DNA of 64,000 nt from Pseudopyrenochaeta lycopersici (GCA_003313425.1 NHZP01000017.1:992001-1056000); one strand, 5' to 3'; counted from the stretch's first letter, positions 11,923 to 24,327 are shown. Translations and numbers: made by a program. Notes: generated by a model not told the origin, from the letters alone.

Positions 11923-14327
11923 ATGAGCGGTGTTGCGGCTCTCAACGATTTTTTATCGTTCAAACCCAGTCACTCGGTCCTTGCTGGGTTTTTGCTGCGT
12001 CTCTCAATTCTTTGTATTAATATATCATTAATTGCTTCCACAATGGTAGCTTACACTCCTTATGTTGTTGCTACTGCATCATTGTCATCTGTATACCACC
12101 CCATCACCCCTTCCGAGTTCAGCCCAGCGGCAGTATGCCAGGTTGTGACTGCGACAGTGACGGAGTACGCCACAGCTAGACCAAGCACTAATTCTCATGG
12201 ACATGGAGGGCCATACTACAACCCATACAATGATGTGCCACTGCCTTTCCAGTGGCCGGGAAAGCCATCGGATGGCGAGACTTATGCTCCTCCTCGGCCG
12301 ACCACGCCTTACGGATATGGGGGTCCAGCGAAGGACCAATACGTAGAGCCCTGTTGGATTCCTAAAGGTATCAACAAGCTCACCACCTCCCTTCCCAGGG
12401 GTGAGCAATGTGGCAATTCGAGATGGGGCGAGATCGATTGCCCTCACCTTCCGGTTGATGGACTCCCAGGTGACTCTTCATATCACTCGAGCTATGTTCC
12501 GTCTGGACATCCTTATTATCCATACCCAACGGCTTCTGAATATGCATCTAAACCCTTCAACGCCACCAAGACGTACTCTCATTACCCAACTGGCACTGAA
12601 ACCAACACTTCGACGGCGGATCCTCTTTGCCCCACAATGCCCAACACTGGTGTGACTAGAACCTACGAGCTCCACATCGCTTACCAGACGATCGCTCCAG
12701 ATGGTGTTACTAGAAACGGTCTGACCATCAATGGCCAATACCCAGGTCCTCTTGTAGAAGCCAACTGGTACGTTACATCTTACGTGGTACGATAAAACTT
12801 ATTGACCATATCATAGGGGTGACTGGATCAAATTTGAAGTCACAAACGATTTGACCGATGAAGGCACCGCTATCCACGCCCACGGGTTGTTTCAGAAACA
12901 GTCTTCCTGGTATGATGGTGTGCCCGCTGTCGCACAATGCCCAATCACCCCCAATGGTGGGACCTATGAAATGCTCTTTCGAGCCGATCGTTACGGTTCT
13001 TCGTGGTACCACAGTGAGTATCCGAACTATTACTGCAATTTCAGTGCAATTCTGATAAACATAAGGTCATTACAGCGCTCAATACTCTGGTGGTGCCCAT
13101 GGTCCGATGGTCATCTATGGCCCTAAGCACCAGGAGTATGACATTGACATTGGGCCCGTAATTTTGGAAGATTGGTTCCATTCAGACTACTTCGCGCTTG
13201 TTAACGGTACGATGAATGGCCGCTTCCCACCGTCGAACAATAATCTTATCAACGGGCGTATGAACTACCCGTGCGCCAACACAACGCTTCCATGTACACC
13301 AAACGCTGGTGTCTCCAAGTTCAAATTTCAGTCTGGCAAGAAGCATTTGTTGCGTCTCATCAATGCTGGTGCTGAAGGGAACCAAAAGTTTAGTATCGAT
13401 GGCCATCAGCTGAAGGTCATTGCTGTAGATTTTGTCCCCGTGGAACCTTACACTACGAACGTTGTAACGCTCGCTGTTGGTCAGCGCACTGATATAGTCG
13501 TCGAAGCTGTCGGCAAACCAAGCGACACATTCTGGATGCGCTCCCAGCTCGCTCAGGGATTCCGATGCACCCTCACCGATGGAATCTCCCCCAACGCGCT
13601 TGCAGCGGTGTACTATGAGGATGCTGATACAGAGGCTATCCCGACCACCACTTCGAGCGTTACAGCTGCACAGCTTGCAGTTTGCAAGAACGACGAGCTC
13701 ACTGTCGCTCATCCGTTGTGCAAGATCCCCTTAGAAGCACCTGAGCATACCGAGAAGATTGAGTTTGAGTTCAAGAGCAACGGCACAAATTTCATCTGGT
13801 ATCTCAATAACAGTACCTATCGCGGTGACTACAACGCTCCTACACTCCTGAAAGCCAAGCGCGGGGAAACTGACTACAAGCCCGAATGGAATGTTTACCA
13901 ATTTCCGGGCGCACAACATGTGCGCTTGCATCTCGTCAACCACGGTCTCATCGGTGGCCATCCTATGCATCTCCATGGCCACGACTTCCATGTTCTGGCT
14001 GAAGGCTTTGGCGACTGGGACGGTACGATCATTAACCCCGGAAACACACAACGTCGCGACGTTCACCAGCTTCAAAATGCGCGCAATCTTACGGGCACTG
14101 TGGAGCCGTCCTTCATGGTTTTACAATTTGTTCAGGACAATCCAGGGGCTTGGCCGCTGCATTGCCATCTTGCGTGGCATGTGAGTGGAGGTCTATTTAT
14201 GCAGATCTTGGAAAGGCCCGAGGACATCATGAAGCAGGCTTTCGATGCTGATGTTTTCGAGCTATGCGATACCTGGGATGCGTATACCGCTACGAACCCC
14301 CCCAATCAGATCGATTCAGGATTGTAG
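11923..14327 (+). CDS. laccase-type multicopper oxidase with N-terminal extension
   Basis: Model: 11923..12767, 12817..13013, 13066..14327, 767 residues. Splice choices are fixed by copper motifs: the second intron must use the acceptor ATAAG to rebuild WYHSHYSAQYSGG. Three cupredoxin domains run from about residue 238 to the end. Copper ligands seen are HAHG (302-305; usually HWHG), WYHSHY, HPMHLHGHDFH and HCHLAWHVSGGLF, with Leu at the axial type 1 position. The enzyme would oxidise phenols and reduce oxygen to water outside the cell or in the wall. Residues 15-40 are hydrophobic and can serve as signal or anchor. About 195 residues rich in Pro, Tyr, Gly and Ser separate this from the catalytic part, far longer than in ordinary laccases of 550-620 residues. 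Roles in lignin, phenol or pigment chemistry are possible. Confidence 0.9.
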
Positions 14328-14617
14328 AGGGTTTGCTTTAGTGGGAACTATTTAGCAAAAGCGCAAGGAGAGATTTTTGGACCTCTGTGCGATTACGCAC
14401 GTTGAGAAGCCGGACGCTGGAGATACTGTCAGATGTTTTGATGAGGTCCATATAATTTCCGCTTTGAGTAGCATTATCCGTATGAGCAATTTAATATCGA
14501 GCTTGCAAACTAGCTCCTGCGAAATTGGCCCTGGTAGCTTCAAGTTACTGTAGAACTGAAAATTATAATTACATGTAAGCTTTTTGGTTCAAAAATATTT
14601 GTCTCGAATTGCCATTC

Positions 14618-15712
14618 TCAAGTACAGGAAGCAGGAGGATAGCCTCCGCTTGTGCATGCGTTCTTCGCCAAGTCATTAACCCCCGTGGAATTATCATAGA
14701 TATCGAAATCATTGCCACGCAGCGTATTTTCCCTGACCACATTCCTCGTGGCAACCTCGCCACCCGGTCCATCGAGCAAGAAGATGCCTACACCTCGACC
14801 ATTGTTGTTGAATTTTTCGATCGTGTTCTGCTTGACGATGGTCCCAGTCGCACCGAAAACGACCACACCGGCACCGTAGATTTTGTACAATACGTCGCAA
14901 CCAGGGTTACGCAAAGTGAAGTGGTTATTCATGATGAGTGCACCATATACGCCTGGATCGGCGGCGCTGCCAACGCATACATTGTTGGCTCTGTTCTTCG
15001 TAATCAAACCGCGTGGAGTCAACGCCACGAGCCCCGTGAAGTAACCTGTAATTTCGTTTTCGGATAGCACGGCGTCAGAGTAGTCGTCCATGCACATTCC
15101 GATAAAATTGATAGCGGTAGTGGAAACAAAGTTGCGCTCTGCGCGAGTACCTTTACATCCGACAGAAAGGAAACCGTATTGTCCGCCGTCTATGAGCGCA
15201 TTCCTGAAGACTTTGGCGTCTTGGCCACCCACCACAGCAATATTCTCGCCATCGAAACCCTTGATTGTGAGACCGGTGATGGAAACATTCTTGATGAATC
15301 TGCGCACAGACATCACCTTGCGGTGTTCCGCCACGTATTTCGCAAGTTTAACGTGCCCACCATGAATGCAAATGCCTGCCTCAGTCTCTGTCTTGTCGAA
15401 ATTCTGCGTAAGGCCAGAGCAAAGATTCTTATAGAATTTAGTTGGAGGCTTCAGGATAGCACCTTCCTTTCCGACAAGCTGTATGCCATTTGTTTTGATG
15501 GTGAGTTGCTCGTAGTAGATACCAGCTTCCACTTCGATACGATCTCCAGGCCGAGCACGGTCAATGGCATCTTGGATAGATTGTCCTGAGTAGACACGTT
15601 TACAGTCTTCGTTTTTGGAGGGCGCAGCGACCACTGAAACGATGACAAGAAGTACAGTGATGAGCACTGAGAGTCGACCCGGGGCAGCCAATAGACAGCT
15701 CCGATGAGGCAT
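14618..15712 (-). CDS. secreted right-handed parallel beta-helix protein
   Basis: Single exon of 364 residues read from the ATG at 15712. A signal peptide is clear: basic start, hydrophobic LSVLITVLLVIVSVV, then AAP near residue 30. The rest has the repeating pattern of pectate-lyase-like beta-helices (NosD/PbH1 type): QSIQDAIDRARPGDRIEV near the start, then regular turns with Asn ladders such as ITGLTIKGFDGENIAV, ALIDGGQYGFLSV, and NTIEKFNNNGRGVGIFL. Several cysteines probably form disulfides. The N-terminal SIQDAID...GDRI...G.Y.E motif is common to beta-helix carbohydrate-active enzymes and surface proteins. I cannot assign a polysaccharide lyase or hydrolase family, so the substrate is open. 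It converges with the laccase gene; the 290-bp spacer is 3' sequence. Confidence 0.8.
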   Translation of the reverse strand: MPHRSCLLAAPGRLSVLITVLLVIVSVVAAPSKNEDCKRVYSGQSIQDAIDRARPGDRIEVEAGIYYEQLTIKTNGIQLVGKEGAILKPPTKFYKNLCSGLTQNFDKTETEAGICIHGGHVKLAKYVAEHRKVMSVRRFIKNVSITGLTIKGFDGENIAVVGGQDAKVFRNALIDGGQYGFLSVGCKGTRAERNFVSTTAINFIGMCMDDYSDAVLSENEITGYFTGLVALTPRGLITKNRANNVCVGSAADPGVYGALIMNNHFTLRNPGCDVLYKIYGAGVVVFGATGTIVKQNTIEKFNNNGRGVGIFLLDGPGGEVATRNVVRENTLRGNDFDIYDNSTGVNDLAKNACTSGGYPPASCT

Positions 15713-17644
15713 CTTGATTAAAAGAAGCAAGTAGAGTTCTTTTGGTGTCTTTTTCTAAGATATAACTACTGTGCATGAGTATGGATAAAAGGAAGGTGAA
15801 CGAGCGAAGTTCTACCAACTATACTTATAGAATTGTATGGAAAAGATTCTCGACAGCCACTATCAGCCACATTAACCACAAACAAGAAGTCGGCGATCAC
15901 ATACCTGGTCATCCTGAACATCCAGAAGACTAGCTGTACAAGTCTACTAGGCCATATCCTTTCGCTCCTGGAAGTGTGCAGCCTGAGAAAGTTTAACAAC
16001 TCAATGGTGAGCATGGGCTTGATTTACCCGTCACTAGGCATCCATGCGTCATCTACATGCCTTGCTCAAAGCAACCAGATTTACGGTGCAGATACTGCTC
16101 GTCTGCACGTGCCAAAGTAGAAAATTCCTCCAAAGCGAATAAACCTCATCTATCTCACCCCTATCACTGAAAGTGTTCAGCAAAAGCTTAAATCCGGACG
16201 GTTGCATGACTCTCACGTGGCAGAACAATCTCTTGGTGACATCAAAAGGGGTTTTGTGATGCTGATGCCCATGAGAACAACAATAGGGATACCCCTTCTC
16301 TGCACCGCTTTTCCCCTCTCGTGAACCAAATAAAATCAGATTCTGTAATGGTAGCCGATGCAGCCTGGTTAAAAGAAGCGAAAGTAACGACTTTCAAATA
16401 CATGTGGCTTTAAGCCTTTGTCTAGAGCTGAGCAACCCTGGTTCTCGTGGATCCTATTAGTGCGAGGCTTTTCGTCTTGTAAATGTGGTTGTCCAATCTT
16501 CCAGAGGCACAAACGTAACCCTGCCTGGGCAGCTCTTTCAGCTGAGCAGAAACCCCGCTTTTGAGACAACATTACCCAAGCGATTTCGACCTTTCCAACA
16601 TCGAGACACTTTTAAAGCGGGGAACGGGATACAGCATACCTCAGGGTCATTTGCCACTCTTTTAGCGAATACAACTGTAAAAAACCGGTGAAAATGCGTA
16701 TGTAGAAGCTGTGACGTCAGTTCCCACGCTCCACGTCAACCCAAATATCAAATATCTTCGAGTTTTCTCGTCATCGACATGTACATCTTGCAGCTCGCGA
16801 GCCGGAGAAAAGTTGTCGCTAGCACGAGGACCGAGGCAATCAACTCACCCGTACGCATGCTGAAGAGAATATCCAAAGACCCTTCGGTTTCAGAACTTTG
16901 ATATTCCCAAAGCCAAAAATCTCTTGTGCATGTTGGGAATCAGAGGTACCGAATGGAATTATTGAAATGGAATCGTTGCGAGAGTGTTTGAGGAGATTGC
17001 TGGCATTGCCCAAGAGAAGTAACTTGGTCGCGTATTCTTCCATCACAGCATGCCGACAAACTACTCTTTGTTAAAGCTCGTCTATTCTGTGCGCTTAGGT
17101 GCCTTTCACTACAAATAAGTCTGTGACTACTGGTGAATTCCTTGATACATTGCGGGCTTGTTGTGATGGCCGGACCGCGGTTGACGGCTATCGAATCGAC
17201 CCACCATGATAGTCTTGTCTGATTGAGGACGTATGTATGCCCCCATTAATCCCTCTTTACACCTCTCTTTATACCAGGCTGTCTCTTCTTGACATTCGAC
17301 CAGCTTTATATCGGGCGAGGCGACACGAGAAGGATGTTTACACTTCGGATATATCGTTTGCATTTCTTCCTATGCACGTGAAACGAGAATCCAAGAATTT
17401 GCATTCTCGTTTGTACTTATGTGCGCATGGAATTGTTTGAATCGTGCGGTAATACAAACCTGAGGTAACTCAAGGTCTTTCAATTCCTTTTGCCGTAAAA
17501 TATGAGATGACGTCATAGTTATCGTAATGAAGCTAGCGCCATCGCTTAGGTCACTTCTACATTAGCAAAACATTGAATATATAAATGCTTCAAACCTCTA
17601 TCACTGTGACAGTAGCTGACAATAACCTCCGTAAAATTTAAAAG
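15713..17644. other. intergenic region, nothing recognised
   Basis: About 1.9 kb without a supported gene. A leftward frame at 16840-17046 has a few plausible residues but no motif or splice context. The TATA box of the next gene lies at 17578. Confidence 0.5.
17578..17585 (+). promoter_or_regulatory. TATA box of SDR gene
   Basis: TATATAAA, 60 bp upstream of the ATG at 17645. This is the best match to a canonical TATA box noticed in the window. Confidence 0.55.
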
Positions 17645-18484
17645 ATGAATGCAGGTTCAAAAAACCTCAAAATTCTGGTTACTGGCGGTGCTCGTGGAAT
17701 CGGCCGCGGTCTCTTCCGGCATTTCTTAAACTCTGGACACTCTGTCATTATCCTAGATTCTAATGCAGAAGAGCTAGAGCATGTCAAAGAACGCGCTCAA
17801 GAATGGTCCACTAGACAAGGAGGGAACTGGTTAACAATACAGTGCGATCTGAGCAAGCGCAGTGAGATCAAGGTCGCAGTAGCCTTGATAGAGCAGAAGT
17901 TCGGCGGGAGATTGGACGTTCTTATCAACAACGCATTCCCTACCACACTATCTTTGTCTGAAGATCGAAGAATGGAAGCTGATGGAGATACTATTGAGGA
18001 GGAATGGGATAAGAAAATCGCAATTGGACTCACGGCACCTTTCATTCTAAGCCGTCTTTGCATTCCACTCCTTGCTACCGGGTTTTCTACGCCACGCTCT
18101 CCAGGCACTATCATTAATATTTCCTCAACTCGTGCTTACCAATCCGAGCCTGACCATGAAGCTTACTCTGCTGCAAAAGCCGGACTTCTCGGACTGACAC
18201 AGTCGATGTCGGTGTCCCTTGGTCACAGATACAAGATCAGGGTCAATGCAATTATTCCTGGTTGGATTCATGTACTGGATGAGTGCAAAAATGGTGATGA
18301 GACTGGTATAAAGTGGGAGGAGGGTTTAACGAAAGAAGATATGGAGTGGCACCCTACAGGGAGAGTGGGACAAGTTGAAGACATAGCAAATACTGTGGAG
18401 TATCTCATTAGCAATGATTTCGTTACAGGACAAGAGATCGTTGTTGATGGTGGCATTGGAAGGAAGATGGTGTATCCAGAGTAA
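17645..18484 (+). CDS. short-chain dehydrogenase/reductase (classical SDR)
   Basis: Single-exon 279-residue classical SDR, full length for the family. The cofactor loop TGGARGIG is at residues 13-20, NNA at 95-97, the catalytic Ser at 160 or 161, Tyr174 and Lys178 (YSAAK), and the late VDGG motif near the C-terminus. An Asp follows the second strand (IILD at 36-39), which usually favours NAD over NADP. It would oxidise or reduce an alcohol/ketone in the cytosol; the substrate cannot be told. No signal peptide. It stands alone, with about 2 kb of non-coding DNA on each side, so context gives no pathway. Confidence 0.9.
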   Translation: MNAGSKNLKILVTGGARGIGRGLFRHFLNSGHSVIILDSNAEELEHVKERAQEWSTRQGGNWLTIQCDLSKRSEIKVAVALIEQKFGGRLDVLINNAFPTTLSLSEDRRMEADGDTIEEEWDKKIAIGLTAPFILSRLCIPLLATGFSTPRSPGTIINISSTRAYQSEPDHEAYSAAKAGLLGLTQSMSVSLGHRYKIRVNAIIPGWIHVLDECKNGDETGIKWEEGLTKEDMEWHPTGRVGQVEDIANTVEYLISNDFVTGQEIVVDGGIGRKMVYPE

Positions 18485-20594
18485 GCATGAAAATGATATT
18501 CTTACAGAGCCAAGCTGGATGAATAGAGGAAATATCGTGCGACCCAGTATGCAATCTATTCAGCTTCATGATGGAAAGAAGCCAAATTGGGTTCAAAATC
18601 ATCTGCCTAGACGATGGGCGAAGCCGGCTTTTGGAGACGCAAACGATTTGGTACAGATGACCTAATAGCGGAACGCAAATCGGTCTCAACCTGATAGCTT
18701 TCAAGATGTTGAAGGCTTCAGAACATCGACTTGGCATTAGAAACAGTGTCCAATTGGATTGATACTTGCCGCTTTCCAATCGCAAAAGAAAACTGATTAG
18801 GAGCCCCAGGATGCATACAGCTTCCATGCTTATCATTTACTGTTTTAAATCTAAAGGTGTGATAATTGAATCATTAAGAATGTACATACAGTTAAGTGAA
18901 ACTATCAGGGACGATTCATCCTACAATATGAGAGGGTTCTAGTTGGATTTCATGAGGTCCGATTGCCATAGCGCAAGAACTATGGTTTTAGTAGTTCTAC
19001 TGCCCGCAAGCCTCGCATTTGCAGTCATTTTGATCGTTATGAAAAAGACTCTTCAAATATAATTGATGGTGTCTAAAGGATAACTCTGCGAATTATCCCG
19101 CGAGTATGGCTGCCAGAGGTCGCTCAGGTTGAAAAACGTACAAACTAGTTCTAGATCTCTCCTACATCTGCGGGATCCAAAATAAGTTACGCGAAAATTC
19201 ATGCAGAGGCGACAGGTAATCGATCAATGCAGAAGACATCCATGTCTTCAAGAAGTGAGACTGCCCCTTGTGAAACATATGGCTCGGGCTATTGAATCAC
19301 TTCCTACCTAATGTTCAGACTAACATTAGAGTCAACGCATGGGTTACACACGGCCAAGTAAATTCACCAGCGATTAGAATAGAAAGAGTAAGAATTTCTA
19401 TTTAATTTCTAAAGTAGCGCAATATCGGTATAGGTGATGCCGAAGAAGAAAAGGTGCCTTCGTCTACTTGTACAAGGAAGTCTCGCTGTTTAGAGGAACA
19501 TTTCCGGATATTTTCCTTAATTGTTGCTTACAAAATCTTATACCCACAGGACTAACATTATCTGCATTTGCCTGGACATATCTTCAGTTATTCACAAGTT
19601 ATCTGTAATTTTGGACAGGGATGGTATACCCATGTAGCGATCACGCAAATGACGTTTCGAAGCGCCCCACTACAACGTTTCATCGTGCCGCACGTGCGAT
19701 GCGCCCCATCATTCCATGTCCGCGCGTATATTCAAAGTTACTGTTCAACATTTATAACGACTTTCTTCTGCACCTATCTAACAAGCACGGCTTGGTAGGG
19801 CAGGCCTCGCCGATTAATTGTATTGAAGATAGTGTGTCAAAACGCCTTGGTAGTCTAACAAGGGTCCAATTCGAGTTATCAATTCTTAAGATTACGCAGG
19901 ATACATTCATTTAACCTCGACCGGAGCGCTTACTTTAGTATGCATGCTCACGCCACAGTCGAGGGGTTCCTGGGGAAACATAGTGCATCTTGCCTTGGAA
20001 TCACCACTATCACCCGGATTCGTCCAAACGAACCAAGGTAGTGTTGAAAGCGTCCTACGAAAGTCAAGCGATGCATAAGAAACATAGAAGACAAAGTGGG
20101 AAGAACCTTGCCTCTTGAATGAGGATTTTCGAGAACTCTGGTACGGAAGGCCAAGAACCCTGTAATTCGAAGGATTCTCGCCTCCGACAGAACCAAATCG
20201 CAACTAAGCCGTTGCTGGGTGGTTCTCCAGGCACGGGGTTTGATCCACCAATCAATACCCGGTATTGCTAGATCCACAGGCCTATTTGTGGTCAAAGAAC
20301 CCGGGTTATGTTATGGACAAGCTTCCTTCGTTCATCTATCTGCATGCCGTTTGAAGAACGAAACGCCCTGGGCGCAGCATTCGAGATTTGGCCGGTGGTA
20401 AACGAAACGAGAGACTATGCGAAAACTAACTTCAACTCGGCTTGACCGCCTTAGCTCACCCCTGGGCGCTGTAATATAAGATAGAATCCCGTGGAGTTTG
20501 CGAACGGTAACGCAGCTGCGCTGGACATTCTTTCGTTACCACATTTGTCGCTCTTTCTCTTTTTCAGTCACTCTTTTTGTCACTCATTCTCAAT
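18485..20594. other. intergenic region, nothing recognised
   Basis: About 2.1 kb, AT-rich to 19.5 kb and then more balanced. No motif-bearing frame was found. The last 80 bases form a CT-rich leader in front of the LPMO ATG. Confidence 0.5.
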
Positions 20595-22210
20595 ATGAAG
20601 ACCGTTGCGATTCTTTCCGCCATCACGGCGCTGGCAAACGCTCATGCTACATGGCAACAACTCTGGAAGAATGGAGAGGATCTTGAAAGCACCTGCGCTA
20701 GACTGCCACCATCCAACAGCCCTATTGAAGACTACACAAGCACTGCTTTGCAATGTAGGCCTCCAAAAAACAGTTGATTCCCACCATACTCATTTACTAT
20801 TAGGCAATGTTAACCCTGCCGCGGCAAGTGGCAAGTGTAGCTTTGCGGCTGGAGACACTGTCACCATCGAAATGCATCAGCATAACGACCGCCTCTGCAC
20901 CAAGGAGGGTATTGGTGGAGCTCATTGGGGCCCGGTGCTTGCATACCTCGGCAAGGTCGATGATGCCGCTACGGCTGATGGATCTGGCGAGTTTTTCAAG
21001 ATCTACCAGAATGGCTGGAAGAAGAACCCGGCAGCGTCTCAGGGAGACAACGACTTCTGGGGTACCAAGGACTTGAACTACAACTGTACGTTCTTTTTTC
21101 CCATTGGGAAAAGCATATCTGACTTTTTGTACAGGCGGAAAACTTGATTTCAAGATCCCCGAAGGCATTGCACCTGGTGACTACCTGCTGAGGGCTGAGG
21201 CCATTGCGCTTCATGCTGCTGGCGCTGGTGGAGGCGCACAGCACTACGTTACTTGCTACCAGCTCACTGTTACTGGAAGCGGGTCTCTCGTTCCAAAGGG
21301 TGTCAAATTTCCTGAGGCCTACTCGAAGACTGGTCCTGGCCTTGGCTTCTCTATTCACGCTGACCTGTCCGACTACCCCGTTCCCGGCCCAGCGCTCATT
21401 GCCGGTGGTAGTGAGGCCACCCCGCAACTTCTTACCTTCGGCTCAATCTCTGGAGCACCCCCCGCTGCCACCGGCGCCGCATCTGCACCTGTTGTTGCTT
21501 CATCCACCAAGGCTGCCGCTGTCGTATCTTCTCAAGCTCCCGCTCCTACCAGCGCTGTCGTTGTATCCTCTCAAGCTCCCACTCCCACCAGCGCTGTCGC
21601 CGAGGTGAAGCCCACCGTGGCTGCCCCGTCCAGCGTTGCCGCTCCTATTGCCAGCTCTGCTGAGGTGGTTCCCACTGAAGCTCCATCCGCACCTGAGCCA
21701 GAGATCACAGATGCTGCCCCTACGCCCACAGCTCCTGCTGCACCTATTGTGTCCTCTAGCTTGACGCCTGCTGTCATCTCGGGCGCTTACAGCGCCGCAC
21801 CGGGCCCTGTCGTCCCCACTACTTTTGTGACTTCTGCTTGCCCTAAGCCAACAAACGCTGCCACTGGACCTATCAAGGAGTACTACCAATGTGGTGGTCA
21901 AAACTTCAAGGGTGCTGCCACTTGCGCAGAGGGCCTTGAATGCAAGGAGTGGAACCCATGGTACTCGCAGTGCGTCAAGCCAGAGGCCACGAAGCCAGGT
22001 CCTAGCAAGGGCCCAATGCCTACGTCGGCTGTTCCTTCGCAAACCGCGACTGCGCCGGCCGCGGCTGAGCCTACCGCTGTCGATCCTACCGACAATGGTT
22101 CCACTGAGAAGACATACACCCTTGAGACTTTCATTGAATTCCTCAAGCAGGAAGCTGGCTCTGAGTCTGCAGCCAAGATCCGCCGTATGATCGAGGCGCT
22201 CCAGTACTAG
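20595..22210 (+). CDS. AA9 lytic polysaccharide monooxygenase with internal CBM1
   Basis: Model: 20595..20754, 20804..21085, 21135..22210, 505 residues. The signal peptide ends exactly before His17 (ANA|HATW), the N-terminal His of the copper histidine brace. The second His is His94 (GGAHWGPV), and the axial Gln and Tyr lie in GAQHYVTCYQ. Disulfide cysteines flank both introns. This is an AA9 enzyme that oxidatively cleaves cellulose or related glucans outside the cell. After the catalytic domain (to about residue 250) comes an Ala/Pro/Ser/Thr-rich linker of about 140 residues. A CBM1 cellulose-binding module follows at about 394-428 (QCGGQNFKGAATC, WYSQC). Then comes a further tail of about 75 residues ending in a charged helix. 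Most CBM1 modules sit at the end, so this tail is unusual. Confidence 0.92.
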
Positions 22211-24327
22211 TGATGTATTCGCATATTTGCGAGGTGACTATTTCATGCGCGAGGCGTCGTATGGCTACGGCTGATGTATATATATTTCTCCTTGAAGGAG
22301 GCTTTCTATTCTTGTGGCAATATTCTGAAATGACACTCCAGTTCTAGGGGCCACTAAAGGTACCCATGTTAAAAATAAATCTTATCCATCCCCATCAGAA
22401 TTGCCCTCACCAATCGAGACATCTTCGATGTGATCTGCGTTTGCTATCGCAGCTTGAGTCAATAATTAATCACGTATCCATTGTAAAGCTGGAGATGAGC
22501 GGTTGCCCCCACGGAAAGCGGTTCGCTGGTAGAGTGCAATAGGTCTTTGGAACTTCAGAAAACCAGAATTTAGAACTTTGGGTACCTTCCTCATGTAATG
22601 CAAGGTAAACATGTTATCATATAATGACTTCATCCTAATATACAGCAAGTGGCAATAAGTAAAAGTAGAAAAGAAAGCAAGAGGTTTAATAAGAGGTAGG
22701 ATTACTACACCTTAGCCTGCTACAGTGCCTCTATACTATAAGGTGCTATAGTTGCTCAGTACCTGTTGAGAGTACTGAATTGCTGCCGAGTGCGATTCAA
22801 AAATCACAATTAATACTGTGCCTATTTGAGACGCAATGGAAGAGGTCAATCGCAGTAAATATCAACATGTCCAGGCGTAGTGTTTATTTTGAGGAGTTTC
22901 CAAATATGACGCCACAGGTTAAAATGCTTGTTAGCAAGAATTTTATCTTCACTAGGCTTGAGTGCCCGACTTTAGCAAGCAAGTCACCCAGTCGGGCACT
23001 ATTATATTAAAGAGGCGGATAGAGCAAAATGCAAGACCGAGCAAAGTATCCTTTTTTTTCGGCAGAAAACTTAAACGTTGTTTCGTTTTGATACTCCCGC
23101 GTTCGCCCTAGTAGCCATTTGCGGATCGTCTAACAGTGCGACCGGAGCATCCACCCTTGTTGGAAATTTTGGCAGTTGTTGGCACTTCTACCGGTGTCAA
23201 AACCCTCAGAATAGAGTTTTTGTAAGCTTGAAAGCAGTTAGAGCTATACGCCGTATCGTAATTTGTTGTTTGACAGAATTATAGGTGTTTGAAGATGTGC
23301 AGATCTCGTCTTGTGGCACCACAGAGTGACGCCTGATACTTGAATTGCGCTCTGTCCGCTGAAGCTCTGGGCGTAACAGTTCAAGGCTTTCCGCCTCATT
23401 GTTCAGGGTCTCCACAATTTCACGAGCTTTTCCTAACGCAGTCATAGATATCCGAAACTCTACTTAGGCGCTGAAAGCTTAACCTAACAACGATCTGCAG
23501 AGCCGCGTACTTCTTGCGGGTTAGAACAGGGTTTTCACTGCATCGATCCCAGAACTCATAGAACGACAACTGCACTTATTGCCAATTCAATATGCAAGCA
23601 GAGGTTGGGAGAGCGACATGAGTAAATATACTAGTCGAGGATGTGTTTGAAAACATTGCTTTGACATCAACTGTCCGCGATCAATGCCCCGCCTTGTATT
23701 TATATACAAGAACTAGGCTGTCTACAGACTGGTTCCTAAAACCGCGAGTCACCCCCACAGTACCTGGAGGTATTTTGTGGGTCTATCCTATACAAAAGAA
23801 TGGAACTCCTTCTCGAGATTTCATGAAAGGCAACGATCGACATGCTTGAATCGCGGCCAAAGTCAACACCTGTTCGAGCAAAGGACGCGTCACCTACGCT
23901 AGACAACAGTATAAGCTTCACCAAGCCTCAAACACATGAACCCTGCATTAGTATCTACACCAATGTATCAATTCACGATACTCATTCCCGTTCCAGCAAT
24001 GTCATGCCAGTCGATAACCTGGACTTGTCAGTGCAGAGTTCTCAGCGGTTTATGTCCACGAGATGCCTGAAATGTAACATGTATATGTAGATCACTGCAA
24101 GAGGAGCTTAGTCTTTTGGTTCTACATACGAGGATATTTTAGTGCCTGACTCTGTGAAGTTGCATGGCGGGAAAGCTGGGCAACTATATCTTGCCAGTCC
24201 CCTCAGCTTTTTGAATTGCACGTCCTTCCTTTGGATTATTCTTTAACTCCCACTCGGCTTTCAAAACATATTGACATATTCAAGGTCCTTTAGGAGTATC
24301 TTCAAGGCCTAAGACTAGTCTTTAGAC
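22211..24327. other. AT-rich intergenic region
   Basis: About 2.1 kb. It contains a perfect 11-bp inverted repeat at 22961-23000 and a short leftward frame at 23206-23445 that starts with an ATG but has no recognisable motif. No complete transposon or RNA gene was seen. Confidence 0.5.
22961..23000. repeat. 11-bp perfect inverted repeat (hairpin)
   Basis: AGTGCCCGACT at 22961-22971 is exactly complementary to AGTCGGGCACT at 22990-23000, with an 18-base loop, in AT-rich surroundings. It could be a small hairpin or the remnant of a miniature inverted-repeat element. Confidence 0.45.

Noticed and set aside
13014..13075. Alternative laccase intron ending at the CAG at 13073-13075
   Set aside because: It shifts the frame and removes the HY of the WYHSHY copper motif; the acceptor at 13065 restores both.
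14609..15067. Long rightward frame opposite the beta-helix gene
   Set aside because: Antisense to a gene with clear signal peptide and beta-helix pattern; no motif of its own.
20200..20275. GGTTTGATCC-like stretch resembling a tRNA T-arm
   Set aside because: The surrounding sequence does not form acceptor, D and anticodon stems; no tRNA could be built.
22780..23070. Possible degraded pogo/Fot1-type transposase fragment
   Set aside because: Some residues looked similar to helix-turn-helix transposases, but the match was too weak and depended on frame changes.
23206..23445. Leftward 79-codon frame with an ATG start and Glu-rich helix
   Set aside because: No motif, no homologue recognised and no neighbouring exon; AT-rich DNA gives such frames by chance.
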